Source: Halalkalibacter krulwichiae
GTDB lineage: Bacteria > Bacillota > Bacilli > Bacillales > Bacillaceae_D
Assembly: GCF_002109385.1 (NCBI RefSeq)
Contig: NZ_CP020814.1
Location: forward strand, 436,001-500,000
Direction of reading: 5' to 3'
Length of the DNA stretch: 64,000 nt
Position 1 is the stretch's first letter; every line of letters begins with the position of its first letter. The position numbers were made by a program, and so were the translations under genes. The notes below the pieces were generated by a model. That model saw nothing but the letters and a program-made list of their open reading frames with translations, did not search any database and had not been told where the DNA came from. This document shows, one piece after another, positions 1 to 8,917 of the stretch.

Positions 1-1
1 A

Positions 2-616
2 AAGACAGGAGGAGTCGGTGAGTTTGGAGCAAGAGTGCTGATGAACATATTGACACTTAAGGTATTCAGAATTAAGAAGATGCTTCAGAATGATACTTGT
101 ACATTTATGGTCTTCAATGAACCGCACCAATATGACAGTAAAGCACTTACTCAAACAATGGAGGATATGCTATTAGAATGCCCTAAGTATAGGTTAGGAC
201 TATTATTTGCTTTTCATCATCCAGCTAAGCTTCCAAAGTCTCTATGGGATAACATGCAAACTGCAGCAATGAACTTCTTCTTATTTAAAAACACAAACTT
301 TAGTGTCTATAAGGACTTAGCAGATCAGTTGAAGCCAATAGATATAGATGTAGCAATGAAAACAGAAAAATACGAATCTATATTTTTGCCATATATCAAT
401 GGAAAGCAGTTAACGCCTCTATTCGTGAAAATGCTACCGCCAGCCAAAGATCGGCAAGAAATGTATGACAATAGTGATCTAAAGGGGCAGCACGCCATAA
501 AGTATGGTACACCTATTACAATTGTGCGGCAGTCAATTAAAGAAAGAGAAATGGCTATGTATACGAAAGAGGAAGACGGAGAAGAAAAGCCGAAATCAAA
601 GAGTAAAAAAGCATAA
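2..616 (+). CDS. C-terminal part of a conjugation-type ATPase (5' end outside window)
   Basis: The frame is open from base 2, so the gene begins before the window; the first in-window ATG at 41 is not a real start. The visible 204 residues contain a Walker B-like stretch (TFMVFNEPHQ), a following helix-rich region with KYRLGLLFAFHHP, and a charged lysine-rich tail ending SKSKKA. This order resembles the C-terminal half of HerA/TraD/VirB4-like ATPases that drive conjugation or DNA packaging. Without the Walker A half the family cannot be fixed. The next gene starts 12 bases downstream, which suggests one operon, probably the end of an integrated element. Confidence 0.55.
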   Translation, partial: KTGGVGEFGARVLMNILTLKVFRIKKMLQNDTCTFMVFNEPHQYDSKALTQTMEDMLLECPKYRLGLLFAFHHPAKLPKSLWDNMQTAAMNFFLFKNTNFSVYKDLADQLKPIDIDVAMKTEKYESIFLPYINGKQLTPLFVKMLPPAKDRQEMYDNSDLKGQHAIKYGTPITIVRQSIKEREMAMYTKEEDGEEKPKSKSKKA

Positions 617-628
617 GGGGATGAGGGT

Positions 629-817
629 ATGAAGCGGAAAATGGTGAGATTTAATTACGACGATGAAAAACTTCTGAACCACGCGCTTCAATACGATTTT
701 TCGGATTATATAAAAAGGCTTATTGAGTATGATATGGTTAACAACATATTTAATGACACTAGAACCATTCATGAGGTATATATCAATTGGATGAGTAAGA
801 ATGTGTGGAGAGATTGA
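629..817 (+). CDS. small hypothetical protein, 62 aa
   Basis: A 62-residue basic and acidic mixed protein (starts MKRKMVRFNY) with no membrane segment and no motif I recognise. It follows the ATPase gene by 12 bases and has a purine-rich ribosome site (AAGGGGATGAGGG) just before its ATG, so it is probably translated and co-transcribed with it. Function unknown. Its position at the end of the putative mobile element suggests a small accessory or regulatory protein of that element, but this is inference. Confidence 0.5.
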   Translation: MKRKMVRFNYDDEKLLNHALQYDFSDYIKRLIEYDMVNNIFNDTRTIHEVYINWMSKNVWRD

Positions 818-1237
818 CCACGATACCACAAAATGACCACACAGTAATATAAAATAGATTGCGTTGGTTTACACTACTTTATATTATCGGCTTTTTAACC
901 TTCATTACATTCCATTAAATTAATATAGAAGAAACTAGTCTCAAAGCCTTCTCGAAACAACGCACGTTGAGTGCGTCTCGCAACTTTTTTTAATAGAAGG
1001 CAACTAACCTCTAACTCAATGAGAAGATAAATGATAAGGGGACTATTTAAAAGCTTACCAGCACCCAAAGTGTTGCCACATACAATCGGGACATTGCGAA
1101 GCGGTCCCGTGGTTGGGGTATCAAATTTTATTAAAAGAACGAGTTCCGATATTGGTGGAATTCGTTCTTTTTTGCTTGTTAAGGTGTGTATCTCCAATCT
1201 ATTCATGCAACATATGAGAATACATATTTTTAAAGTG
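818..1237. other. intergenic region, possible element boundary
   Basis: This 420-base stretch has no convincing gene; open frames on both strands lack ribosome sites and familiar composition. It holds two TGACCAC direct repeats near 816 and 835, a short hairpin near 960-976, and a clear terminator at 1133-1174. It may contain the junction between a mobile element on the left and core chromosome on the right, but I could not identify attachment repeats. Confidence 0.4.
1133..1174 (+). terminator. rho-independent terminator
   Basis: Inverted repeat AAAGAACGAGTTCC / GGAATTCGTTCTTT with one G-T pair and a 7-base loop, ending in six T. The stem is flanked by A on the left and T on the right, so it could work from both sides and also serve the convergent TetR gene. 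Confidence 0.7.
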
Positions 1238-1834
1238 TTAAGCGTCGATTTCCTTTATAACAAACCCTCTTGCAAAGGTATTTAAAATACGTATGAGGCG
1301 ATCTGTCATTTCACCGGGTGTCACATCAAAACCCTGCGCAATCCAGTCCATAATTAATCCTGCCGTACCATATGCCATATAACGCTTTTGGTGGTAATCA
1401 TCAACAGAAGATACGTCGTATTGAATATCGAATTTATTTTTCAATAAATTAAATATCGCTTCAGGCAGTTGCTGGTGAATGTTTGGCAAAGTATCTTCTA
1501 AAAGTAATAATGTAAAGTAATCACGGTGATCGTAAATATAATACAACAAATCGAACGAGTTTGTTGTTAACTCTTCTACTTTTACCCGACTATCACTTTG
1601 GTATTTTGACGTGCTGTAATACTGAATGGCTTCAAACATTTCATTCATTAACTCTTCAACAAGCTCATTTATGTTTTGATAATACACATAATAGGTTGTT
1701 CGATTATATTGCGCATAATCAACGATGTCCTTCACCGTAACAGCACTATATCCCTTTTTATGTACGATTTCAATAAATGCCTTTTTTAAGAAATTCTTTG
1801 TCTGCATCGCTTGTTTGGAGTTGGATTTCATCAT
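1238..1834 (-). CDS. TetR/AcrR family transcriptional regulator
   Basis: A 198-residue protein with the N-terminal TetR helix-turn-helix: a helix KNFLKKAFIEIVHKKGYSAV, then TVKDIVDYAQYNRTTYYVYYQN in which the recognition helix and YYxYYxN turn are typical. The remaining roughly 130 residues form the ligand and dimer domain, resembling the DhaS-type C-terminal domain. It is transcribed away from the alcohol dehydrogenase gene 164 bases to its right, the usual arrangement for a local repressor, so it may control that gene; this is inferred only from position. The start could be either of two adjacent ATG codons. Confidence 0.85.
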   Translation of the reverse strand: MMKSNSKQAMQTKNFLKKAFIEIVHKKGYSAVTVKDIVDYAQYNRTTYYVYYQNINELVEELMNEMFEAIQYYSTSKYQSDSRVKVEELTTNSFDLLYYIYDHRDYFTLLLLEDTLPNIHQQLPEAIFNLLKNKFDIQYDVSSVDDYHQKRYMAYGTAGLIMDWIAQGFDVTPGEMTDRLIRILNTFARGFVIKEIDA

Positions 1835-1998
1835 ATTCCTCTCCTATTAGACAGATTTGATGAAAGTGTTGGTTTCCTCAACATTATAGCAAATATTAAG
1901 GATGGTTTACAGAAAGAGAAACCTAGTAAACTATAAGTGTAGCTAGATTTATTAGGAAGTTACAAAATATAAGATTTGAACAATTTGGAGGAGATAGT

Positions 1999-2952
1999 AT
2001 GAGAGGTTGGCTATTTTCAGGTACAAATAAACCACTAGAATTGATTGAAAAAGAAGTTCCAAAAGCGATTCCAGGTCACGTTGTGATAGACGTGAAAGCT
2101 GCTGGTCTATGTCATTCAGACGTTGCAGCATTACAAGATCCAGGTTGGATGCCACTTTTCCCAAATGGTCCTGTTATTATGGGACATGAGTTTGCTGGGG
2201 TTGTTATTGAAGTGGGTGAAGGTGTTGAAGGTATTAAAGTTGGAGATCGCGTTGGGGCTAACCCAATGGATCGAGCAACGAAAATAACTGCTGGGTACAA
2301 CTATGACGGTGGATATGCAGAAAAAGTTCGAGTTCCTGCTCACCAATGTGTAATTATCCCTGAAAGCGTTTCATTTATGGAGGGAGCAGCTTCAACAGAC
2401 GCAGGAATCACAGCGTATCGTGCTCTTTTCAGTATTGGACAAGCAAAAGAAGGTACAAAATTAGGAATTATCGGTATCGGTGGACTTGGTCAATTTGCTC
2501 TACAAATGGCATTGATTAAAGGGTGCGAAGTATACGCTACAGATGTATCTCCAGAAGCTCGAAAACTTGCTGAAGAATTAGGGGCTACAAAAGTTTACGA
2601 TACTATTTTAGATATGAAAGAAGCTGAATGTGATGTTATTGTTGACTTTGCTGGCTTTGGACAAACAACTTCTGATGCACTAGAAGCTGTAAAAGTTCAA
2701 GGAACAGTTGTCATAGTTGGTATGGGTAAATTAGAATCAAATATCAACACGTATTTAATGATTACGAAAGAAATTAAGCTATTAGGAAGTAATGGTGGGT
2801 CAGTAGAAGATCTGAAAGGTGTATATGATTGTTTCGCTACTGGAAGAATGAGCCCAAATTTAATCACAATCCCATTTGAAGAAATCGACAAAGGTATAGA
2901 AAAACTGAAAAATCATGAAGTAAAGGGACGCTTAGTAGCTGTATTTGAATAA
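1999..2952 (+). CDS. zinc-type medium-chain alcohol dehydrogenase
   Basis: A 317-residue MDR-superfamily oxidoreductase that should oxidise an alcohol or polyol with NAD(P). Catalytic zinc ligands are visible as Cys38 (GLCHSD) and His63-Glu64 (GHEFAG); the dinucleotide-binding turn IGIGGLGQFA lies near residue 157. The four-cysteine structural zinc lobe normally found between residues 90 and 115 is absent: that loop reads GANPMDRATKITAGYNYDGG with no cysteine. The protein is also about 30 residues shorter than classical ADH. The ribosome site GGAGGAG at 1987 fixes the ATG start. It stands divergent to a TetR gene. Confidence 0.85.
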   Translation: MRGWLFSGTNKPLELIEKEVPKAIPGHVVIDVKAAGLCHSDVAALQDPGWMPLFPNGPVIMGHEFAGVVIEVGEGVEGIKVGDRVGANPMDRATKITAGYNYDGGYAEKVRVPAHQCVIIPESVSFMEGAASTDAGITAYRALFSIGQAKEGTKLGIIGIGGLGQFALQMALIKGCEVYATDVSPEARKLAEELGATKVYDTILDMKEAECDVIVDFAGFGQTTSDALEAVKVQGTVVIVGMGKLESNINTYLMITKEIKLLGSNGGSVEDLKGVYDCFATGRMSPNLITIPFEEIDKGIEKLKNHEVKGRLVAVFE

Positions 2953-2977
2953 ATATAAAACTATCCTCTATAATGAT

Positions 2978-3016
2978 AAAGCCTGTGATTTTTGTCTTGA
3001 AATTTCACAGGCTTTT
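2978..3016 (+). terminator. terminator of the alcohol dehydrogenase gene
   Basis: Stem AAAGCCTGTGA / TCACAGGCTTT with a 16-base loop and a TTTT tail, 25 bases after the dehydrogenase stop. The remaining 326 bases up to the lipoprotein gene are AT-rich and show no gene. Confidence 0.75.
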
Positions 3017-3342
3017 ATACTTTTAGCACAAAAATCTAAAAATAATATCATAACAAACAAGAAAGTAAATTTGATTTCACCCAAATTCTTCAATCGCTCT
3101 ACTCGAAGCTAGTTATGTCCCAGCTTGTTTTATTTCAGTTAAATTGTAATATCCGAAAATGACGAAATTTTCCCTAGTTAATTTTTAAGATTTTCACTTT
3201 CTTCATTTAAAAAACCTTTGTTAAAGGTAATATGAACCAAAAAAAATTACGTTTTTGTTAATTTTAGTGACGGTTAACTGTAAAGTAATTATAATTCCAT
3301 TTATAGGAAAATAATATATTTTTTTAGTTAGGAGTTATAATT

Positions 3343-3936
3343 ATGAAGAGATTGAAACGAATTGGAAGTGTAGTGGGTGCGGTATCTTTAGCTACAATGT
3401 TAGTTGCATGTTCAACAGATTCTTCTACTGTATCAGTGGTGGTAGAAGCAGAGGAAGAAGAAGTTATCCGTGACATCACAGAGAAGGAAGTTCTGGAATT
3501 TCAGCAAAGTTGGGGAGAAGGAATTGTTCATATCGGAGAAGTACACAGCGAAGGTGGCGACTATGAAGCCGCTGCATCTGAGCATATCGAGCGTTTCTAT
3601 GGTTATGACATAGGCAATGTTCTTTTCAAACCTACTTTAGCTAGTGAAAAACGTTTCCGCGATACCTTTGAAGGCGCATTGTCTTATTTTATAGGAGGAA
3701 ATGAGGCATACCCCGAGGATAACGGCTTTGCTATTGCACCTTGGACAGATGTACAGTGGGAAAATGAAGGAGTTATAATTGAAGGAAATAAGGCTGTAAG
3801 TATGGGTGTTTACTATTTTACACCAGCTAATGGGGGAGAACCTGTCGAGGTAGAATACAATTTCGCTCATACAAGAAATAATGATGGCGATCTGAAAATT
3901 GTCCTTCACGGCTCTCATTACCCGTATAGTCCTTAA
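3343..3936 (+). CDS. lipoprotein with an NTF2/SnoaL-like domain
   Basis: A 197-residue exported lipoprotein. The signal peptide MKRLKRIGSVVGAVSLATML is followed by the lipobox LVAC (Cys23), then an acidic linker. The mature part matches a family I know from both proteobacteria and bacilli that is sometimes mislabelled phosphoribosyl-AMP cyclohydrolase: motifs YGYD, VLFKPT, ALSYFIGGNEAYPEDNGFAI and a terminal HGSHYPY. The fold is probably a cone-shaped NTF2-like barrel of unknown ligand. A ribosome site (TTAGGAG) precedes the ATG. The gene is monocistronic; function unknown. Confidence 0.7.
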   Translation: MKRLKRIGSVVGAVSLATMLVACSTDSSTVSVVVEAEEEEVIRDITEKEVLEFQQSWGEGIVHIGEVHSEGGDYEAAASEHIERFYGYDIGNVLFKPTLASEKRFRDTFEGALSYFIGGNEAYPEDNGFAIAPWTDVQWENEGVIIEGNKAVSMGVYYFTPANGGEPVEVEYNFAHTRNNDGDLKIVLHGSHYPYSP

Positions 3937-3981
3937 TTAGTTTTCTCTGTTTATATTAAGTGTTAGTTTTAAAAATAGCGT

Positions 3982-4014
3982 AGAGGAGTGGGGGGTAACC
4001 TGCCCCTCTTTTTG
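3982..4014 (+). terminator. possible terminator after the lipoprotein gene
   Basis: G-rich arm AGAGGAGTGGGGGG and C-rich arm CCTGCCCCTCT followed by five T. Pairing is imperfect. A similar sequence lies at 8918-8957. Confidence 0.45.
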
Positions 4015-4135
4015 GTTATACCTAGTACAGAGGATTTAGTGCAAGTCTGATGCATGTTAGTGGAGTTCTTTTCTGTTTTATATAAATGTCACTCCATCCA
4101 TTGCAATATGTTTTTAGGCTAAGTAAACTATTAAT

Positions 4136-4151
4136 ATGAAATTGATTTCAT
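4136..4151. promoter_or_regulatory. palindrome upstream of the lacI-type gene
   Basis: Dyad ATGAAAT-TG-ATTTCAT, perfect except for the two central bases, 27 bases before the start codon. It differs from the operators in front of the glucosidase operon, so if it is a regulatory site it may be bound by another protein. Confidence 0.35.
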
Positions 4152-4178
4152 GTATTTGAACAATGGAGTGATCGTTAA

Positions 4179-5171
4179 GTGGCTACCATATCAGATGTTG
4201 CAAAATTATCGGGATTATCGAAGACGACGGTTTCCCGTGTGATAAATAATCATCCTTATGTTTCAGAAAAGAAGAGAGAGCTAGTACTAAAGGCTATGAA
4301 AGAGCTTGGATATACACCGAACCCTTCCGCAAGAAGGCTGAGAGGTCAGTTAACAACGACATTAGGCGTTATTGTCCCTCGAATTGTGAATCCATTCTTT
4401 GCACATTTAATAAATTCTATTGAGCAAGCTGCCTATAAAAAGGGTTATCAAGTGTTGATTTGTCAAAGTTATGAAGATAAACAAAAAGAATTAGCATTTT
4501 TAGATTTATTAAAAACAAAGCAAGTAGACGGAATTATTATGACTTCAATTGAAAATGATTGGGCGGTTATAGAATCATATAATGAGTATGGGCCTATTAT
4601 GTTATGTAATGATTACGTAAATCAAAAAGAAGTTCCGATGATTCGCCTAGATCAATCAAAAGGGGCTTATACAGGGGCCAATCATTTAATTGAACGGGGG
4701 CATCAAAAAATAGCCTACTGTACCGGTGGATTATTTGATGAAGAAGGAAAAGGGAAAGATCGCAATCAGGGGTTTCAAAGAGCACTAAGTGAAGCTGGAA
4801 TTAAGATTGATCCAAAATGGATTTTTATTGATCAACATACGATTGAAGACGGCAAACACGTACTAAGACAAATTTTAGAGATGAAAGACCGCCCCACTGC
4901 TATTTTTACAGGGAGTGATGAAGTGGCGGGTGGAATTATCCTGGAAGCAAAAGATCATGGTTTAACGATTCCTAATGATCTAGCTGTTATTGGGTTTGAT
5001 GATCAACCAATTGCAGAGATAGTAGATCCTAAATTAACGACCATTCGCCAACCTGTTGATCAAATGGGGGAAAAATCAATAGAAACTATGATTCAAATGC
5101 TCGAGAATCCAGAAATGGAGATCAAAAATTATGAGCTTCCAATAGAATTAATTGTACGACAATCGACGTAA
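4179..5171 (+). CDS. LacI/GalR family repressor of the downstream sugar operon
   Basis: A 330-residue repressor. The N-terminal helix-turn-helix reads ATISDVAKLSGLSKTTVSRV (residues 2-21) with the hinge around residues 45-60, followed by a periplasmic-binding-type effector domain (LGVIVPRIVNPFF onward, IGFDDQP near the end). The start is a GTG with the ribosome site AATGGAG eight bases upstream. It is transcribed toward the alpha-glucosidase and PTS genes, which carry three copies of a TATGGAACCGATACC operator of LacI type; this regulator is the obvious binder. The inducer is probably the sugar, or sugar phosphate, brought in by the adjacent PTS. Confidence 0.9.
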   Translation: MATISDVAKLSGLSKTTVSRVINNHPYVSEKKRELVLKAMKELGYTPNPSARRLRGQLTTTLGVIVPRIVNPFFAHLINSIEQAAYKKGYQVLICQSYEDKQKELAFLDLLKTKQVDGIIMTSIENDWAVIESYNEYGPIMLCNDYVNQKEVPMIRLDQSKGAYTGANHLIERGHQKIAYCTGGLFDEEGKGKDRNQGFQRALSEAGIKIDPKWIFIDQHTIEDGKHVLRQILEMKDRPTAIFTGSDEVAGGIILEAKDHGLTIPNDLAVIGFDDQPIAEIVDPKLTTIRQPVDQMGEKSIETMIQMLENPEMEIKNYELPIELIVRQST

Positions 5172-5176
5172 TGTGT

Positions 5177-5215
5177 AAGCAATCCATAATTGAACTTATG
5201 GATTGCTTCCTTTTG
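5177..5215 (+). terminator. terminator of the LacI-type gene
   Basis: Perfect 13-bp stem AAGCAATCCATAA / TTATGGATTGCTT with a 6-base loop, followed by a T-rich tail, beginning 6 bases after the stop. Confidence 0.85.
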
Positions 5216-5296
5216 TTAGAGAGAATCTCGGCAAAAAGTGTAGTAATGAGTATTTGTTTGAGTCGCTTGTATATTTTTGGAATGTAGCAATGTACA

Positions 5297-5310
5297 AGAA
5301 AGCGTTGACA
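5297..5310. promoter_or_regulatory. cre site (CcpA) overlapping the -35 box
   Basis: AGAAAGCGTTGACA matches the catabolite-response consensus TGWAANCGNTNWCA at every fixed position except the first. Its last six bases are the -35 box of the operon promoter, so CcpA binding would block polymerase when a preferred sugar is present. Confidence 0.6.
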
Positions 5311-5334
5311 GATTTTGAAAATGAAAAGTATAAT
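5305..5334 (+). promoter_or_regulatory. sigma-A promoter of the glucosidase-PTS operon
   Basis: Consensus TTGACA and TATAAT separated by 18 bases. Transcription should begin near 5341, immediately before the first operator, giving a leader of about 240 bases. Confidence 0.8.
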
Positions 5335-5344
5335 AAAAACAGAA

Positions 5345-5356
5345 ATCGGTTCCATA
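5345..5356. promoter_or_regulatory. LacI-type operator half/variant site 1
   Basis: On the minus strand it reads TATGGAACCGAT, identical to the left part of the two operators downstream; the right part has diverged. It sits just after the predicted transcription start, a roadblock position. Confidence 0.55.
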
Positions 5357-5415
5357 ACCAAAAGGGGTTTTAAAAGTATCAATCAATAGTCAAAACAAGA
5401 TATTTTTTTAATTGC

Positions 5416-5435
5416 ATATGGAACCGATACCATAT
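5416..5435. promoter_or_regulatory. LacI-type operator site 2
   Basis: ATATGGAACCGATACCATAT, a 20-bp dyad with the central CG typical of LacI/GalR operators. Probable binding site of the repressor encoded at 4179-5171. Confidence 0.75.
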
Positions 5436-5530
5436 ACATATCATTGGTTGATTTTATCCTATTTATTATGAATGAAAAGGGTAATGCTGGATTAATTAGT
5501 ATTTAAATCACTATATGTTTTTTTGGGGTC

Positions 5531-5550
5531 AATATGGAACCGATACCACA
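5531..5550. promoter_or_regulatory. LacI-type operator site 3
   Basis: AATATGGAACCGATACCACA shares a 16-base core with site 2 and ends 29 bases before the glucosidase start codon. Spacing between sites 2 and 3 is 115 bp, about eleven helical turns, which would suit DNA looping. Confidence 0.7.
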
Positions 5551-5579
5551 ACTAGAACTTATCTTATGGAGGAAACAAC

Positions 5580-7271
5580 ATGGAAAAGAAATGGTGGCAA
5601 AAAGAAGTAATCTATCAAATTTATCCGAAAAGTTTCTATGATTCAAATAATGATGGAATAGGGGATATTAAAGGAATTACGCAAAAACTAGATTATTTAC
5701 AGTCGTTGGGAATTACGATGGTATGGATTTGTCCGATTTATAAATCGCCTATGGCCGATAATGGTTACGATATCTCTGATTATTATCAATTAAACCCGGA
5801 GTTTGGAGAAATGAGCGATCTAGATGAGTTGATCGAAAAGGCAAAAGTAAAAGGAATAAAAGTTGTCCTTGATCTTGTTATCAACCATACGTCAGATGAA
5901 CATCCATGGTTCCAAGATTTACTTCAGAACCCGAATACAAGTCAGTATAGAGACTATTATATTTTAAAAACAGGAGAAAATGGTCAACCCCCTACTAATT
6001 GGCGCTCGGTTTTTGGGGGAAGCGTATGGGAGCCTTTGCCAAATACAGATGAGTACTATTTCCATTCATTTGATGTGAAGCAACCTGATTTAAACTGGGA
6101 AAATAAAGAAGTAAGAGAAGAGTTATATAAAATGGTGAATTACTGGCTCGAAAAAGGAATTGCTGGTTTTAGAGTAGATGCAATAACGTTTATTAAGAAA
6201 GATCAAAACTATGATAATCTTCGTCCTGATGGAGTAGATGGGCTTGTCAAATGTACGAAGAAGGCCCGTAATCAGCCAGGTATTGAAGAATTTTTACATG
6301 AGTTAAATGACGAGACATTTTCTAAATATAATTGTGTAACGATTGGTGAAGCTCCTGGGGTACCTTATGAACAATACGGGGATTACATTGGCGACAATGG
6401 CTACTTCTCAATGATTTTTGATTTTAGATATGCAGATCTTGATGTTGCTTCTGGAAGTGAGTGGTTTAGAAGAATTGATTGGAATGTCCTAGACTTAAAG
6501 AAATTAATCTTTACGAGTCAAAAGGAAATCCAAAAAGCTGGTTGGGGAGCGAACTTTTTAGAGAATCATGATCAGAACAGATCGATCAGTAAGTATATAA
6601 AAGAAGAGGAGAATCGAAACTTTTATTCAGCGACCATGCTAGGGGCAATGTTTTTCTTTCTTCGGGGAACACCTTTTATCTACCAAGGTCAGGAAATTGG
6701 CATGACAAACTTTGAACGGAAAAATATTGAAGAGTTTGATGACATCTCTAGCATCGATCAATATTATCGTTCTATGAAAGAAGGCTTTAGTGAAGAAGAA
6801 GCGCTTCATTTTATTAATTTACGAAGCCGTGATAATTCTAGAACGCCATTTCATTGGAATAATAAGCAATTTGGTGGGTTCTCAGAAGTTAAGCCTTGGT
6901 TAGGAATGAACGAGAATTACACAACGATCAATGTGGAACAACAAAAGCAAGATCCGAATTCAATTTTGCAGTTTTATAAAGAAATGATTCAAGTTAGACA
7001 GTCGAGCGAGGCAAGTGAATGCTTAATTTATGGAGAAATTGAACCTATTTTAGAAGATCATCCGACGATTGTTGCCTATAAACGAAAGTATCGGAATGAA
7101 GAAGTTGTTTGCTATTTCAACTTTTCGTCTGAGGATCAAAAAGTTGAATTAGAACATAGCAATTTTAATGTTCTATTAAACAATTACGAGACCCTATCTG
7201 AACAAATAAGTTCATTAAAACCTTACCAAGCACTAATACTCCAAAAGAAAGAAGCGGGTTATAATGAGTGA
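5580..7271 (+). CDS. GH13 alpha-glucosidase (oligo-1,6-glucosidase / phospho-disaccharide hydrolase type)
   Basis: A 563-residue cytoplasmic glycoside hydrolase of the GH13 subfamily holding oligo-1,6-glucosidases and trehalose-6-phosphate hydrolases. The N-terminus WWQKEVIYQIYPKSFYDSNN is typical. The catalytic triad is visible: nucleophile Asp in GFRVDAITFI (about residue 199), acid/base Glu in TIGEAPG (about 257) and Asp in ENHDQNRS (about 330). The calcium-site region DSNNDGIGD is present. The start follows GGAGG. The next gene overlaps by 8 bases and encodes a PTS permease, so the substrate is probably an alpha-linked disaccharide taken up as a phosphate; whether it is trehalose-6-phosphate, sucrose or an isomaltose-type sugar cannot be told. 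No signal peptide. Confidence 0.85.
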   Translation: MEKKWWQKEVIYQIYPKSFYDSNNDGIGDIKGITQKLDYLQSLGITMVWICPIYKSPMADNGYDISDYYQLNPEFGEMSDLDELIEKAKVKGIKVVLDLVINHTSDEHPWFQDLLQNPNTSQYRDYYILKTGENGQPPTNWRSVFGGSVWEPLPNTDEYYFHSFDVKQPDLNWENKEVREELYKMVNYWLEKGIAGFRVDAITFIKKDQNYDNLRPDGVDGLVKCTKKARNQPGIEEFLHELNDETFSKYNCVTIGEAPGVPYEQYGDYIGDNGYFSMIFDFRYADLDVASGSEWFRRIDWNVLDLKKLIFTSQKEIQKAGWGANFLENHDQNRSISKYIKEEENRNFYSATMLGAMFFFLRGTPFIYQGQEIGMTNFERKNIEEFDDISSIDQYYRSMKEGFSEEEALHFINLRSRDNSRTPFHWNNKQFGGFSEVKPWLGMNENYTTINVEQQKQDPNSILQFYKEMIQVRQSSEASECLIYGEIEPILEDHPTIVAYKRKYRNEEVVCYFNFSSEDQKVELEHSNFNVLLNNYETLSEQISSLKPYQALILQKKEAGYNE

Positions 7272-8699
7272 AAATAAATACGAACGTATAGGAAAAGAAC
7301 TGATTCAAGTCATCGGTGAAGATAATATTGAATCGTATGTTCATTGTGCGACAAGACTACGATTCTCAGTGAAAGATCGGAAAACGATTAATGATGAGGC
7401 CATTGAAAAAATTGATGAAGTAAAAGGGGTATTTTATAATGCAGGTCAATATCAGGTCATTTTAGGTACTGGAACAGTTAATAAAGTCTATTCTGCTCTA
7501 AGAGGGGGAGACCAGATGAAGAGGAGGAGCAAGAGTCATCGTCTTCTAATAAGGAAAAGGGAATCAGAAGGGCAGTTCGAACGTTAGCTGATATCTTTAT
7601 TCCGATCATCCCGATTATTGCTGCAACGGGTTTATTCCTTGGTTTAAAAGGTGTTTTGACAAGTGATGCGTTCTTAGGTTTAATCGGAAAGAGTATAAAT
7701 GATATTCCTGAATACCTATTAACACTAATATCTGTTCTAACAGATACAGCCTTTGCTTTTTTACCAGCTTTAATCTGTTGGTCTGCCTTTAGAAAATTTG
7801 GAGGTATGCCTGTTATTGGTTTTGTACTTGGATTAATGCTAGTTTCTCCGGCACTACCAAATGCCTATGCAGTAGCAGACATTAACAGTGGGGTAGAACC
7901 TATTATTGCTTTTGGTTTCATCCCGATTGTTGGGTATCAAGGTAGTGTGTTAACAGCACTTGTTGTTGGGTTCCTTGGAGCGAAATTAGAGAAAAAGTTA
8001 CGTGCGATCATGCCAAACGCATTAGATTTAATCTTTACTCCGTTCTTTGTTTTGCTTTCTATGATGATTACTGGCTTACTTATTTTAGGGCCGTTATTAC
8101 ATTTTGTAGAAGCGGGGTTAGTAACAGTTGTAACCCAGCTTATAGATATTCCTCTTGGTATTGGAGGGTTATTAATTGGCTTTATTTACCCGTTAGCGGT
8201 TATGACGGGGATGCACCATTTATTTATTATGATTGAAACGACTATGCTTGCTAATACTGGATTTAACCCTTTAATTACTTTATGTGCGATGTACGGCTTT
8301 GCTAATGCTGGTACATGTTTAGGGATTACAGTGAAAGCGAAAAAAAGTACAGTAAAGGTTACAGGAGCGAGTGCGACAGCTACACAGTTACTTGGTGTTA
8401 GTGAACCAGCTTTGTTTGGTGTCGTGATGAGGTATAGTACGAAGCCGCTTTATGTTATGATTGCTTGTTCCGCTGTAGGGGGTGCTATTCTCTCTTTATT
8501 AAATGTTCAAGCGAATTCGTATGGTTTAGCAGTCGTTCTTTCTCCTTTAATGTACATTTATGATTGGAGTCAACTGCTTGCTTACTTAGTTGTATCCGTA
8601 ATCATTTTTGTTGCTGCATTTATCATTACTTATTTATTTGCTGTTCCAAAAGAGGTAATGGTTGAAGAGGATGAGGTGAAAGTTAGGAATGCGGTTTAA
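7264..8699 (+). pseudogene. PTS system EIIBC, sucrose/trehalose type, broken by a frameshift
   Basis: Two parts of one membrane permease. 7264-7518 encodes the EIIB domain with the phosphocysteine motif HCATRLRF (about residue 27). The EIIC domain continues in another frame from about 7513 (DEEEEQESSSSNKEKGIRRA, then LADIFIPIIPIIAATG) to 8699, with about ten hydrophobic segments and the GMHH motif (MTGMHHLF). Adding one G to the five-G run at 7504-7508 joins both halves into one 478-residue protein of normal EIIBC length, so a base undercall is likely; otherwise the transporter is dead. No EIIA domain is fused, so a separate EIIA must serve it. It overlaps the glucosidase gene by 8 bases. Confidence 0.85.
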
Positions 8700-8718
8700 T
8701 ATCTAAAATCTGTTTGTT

Positions 8719-8749
8719 AAAGACGAGTTGGAATTTCAACTCGTCTTTT
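8719..8749 (+). terminator. terminator of the glucosidase-PTS operon
   Basis: Perfect 12-bp stem AAAGACGAGTTG / CAACTCGTCTTT with a 6-base loop and T tail, 20 bases after the EIIC stop. Confidence 0.85.
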
Positions 8750-8917
8750 GTCATTTTGTATGGATACTGAAACTTTATATCAAGATTGATCTTATTAACG
8801 TTACATCTAATAAACGGGTCGGGTCGTATTATAGTATAAGAGTAAACACTAATACTGCATACTATCCGCGATCACCACCCAAACCATTTGGAAGGTGTCG
8901 CTGTCATACTTGTAGGA

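Noticed and set aside
895..1285. Open frames on both strands around 1.0 kb
   Set aside because: No ribosome sites, run through a terminator hairpin, and resemble no family.
5580..7271. Firm naming as trehalose-6-phosphate hydrolase
   Set aside because: Active-site surroundings (GFRVDAITFI, ENHDQNRS) differ from typical TreA, so only the broader family is claimed.
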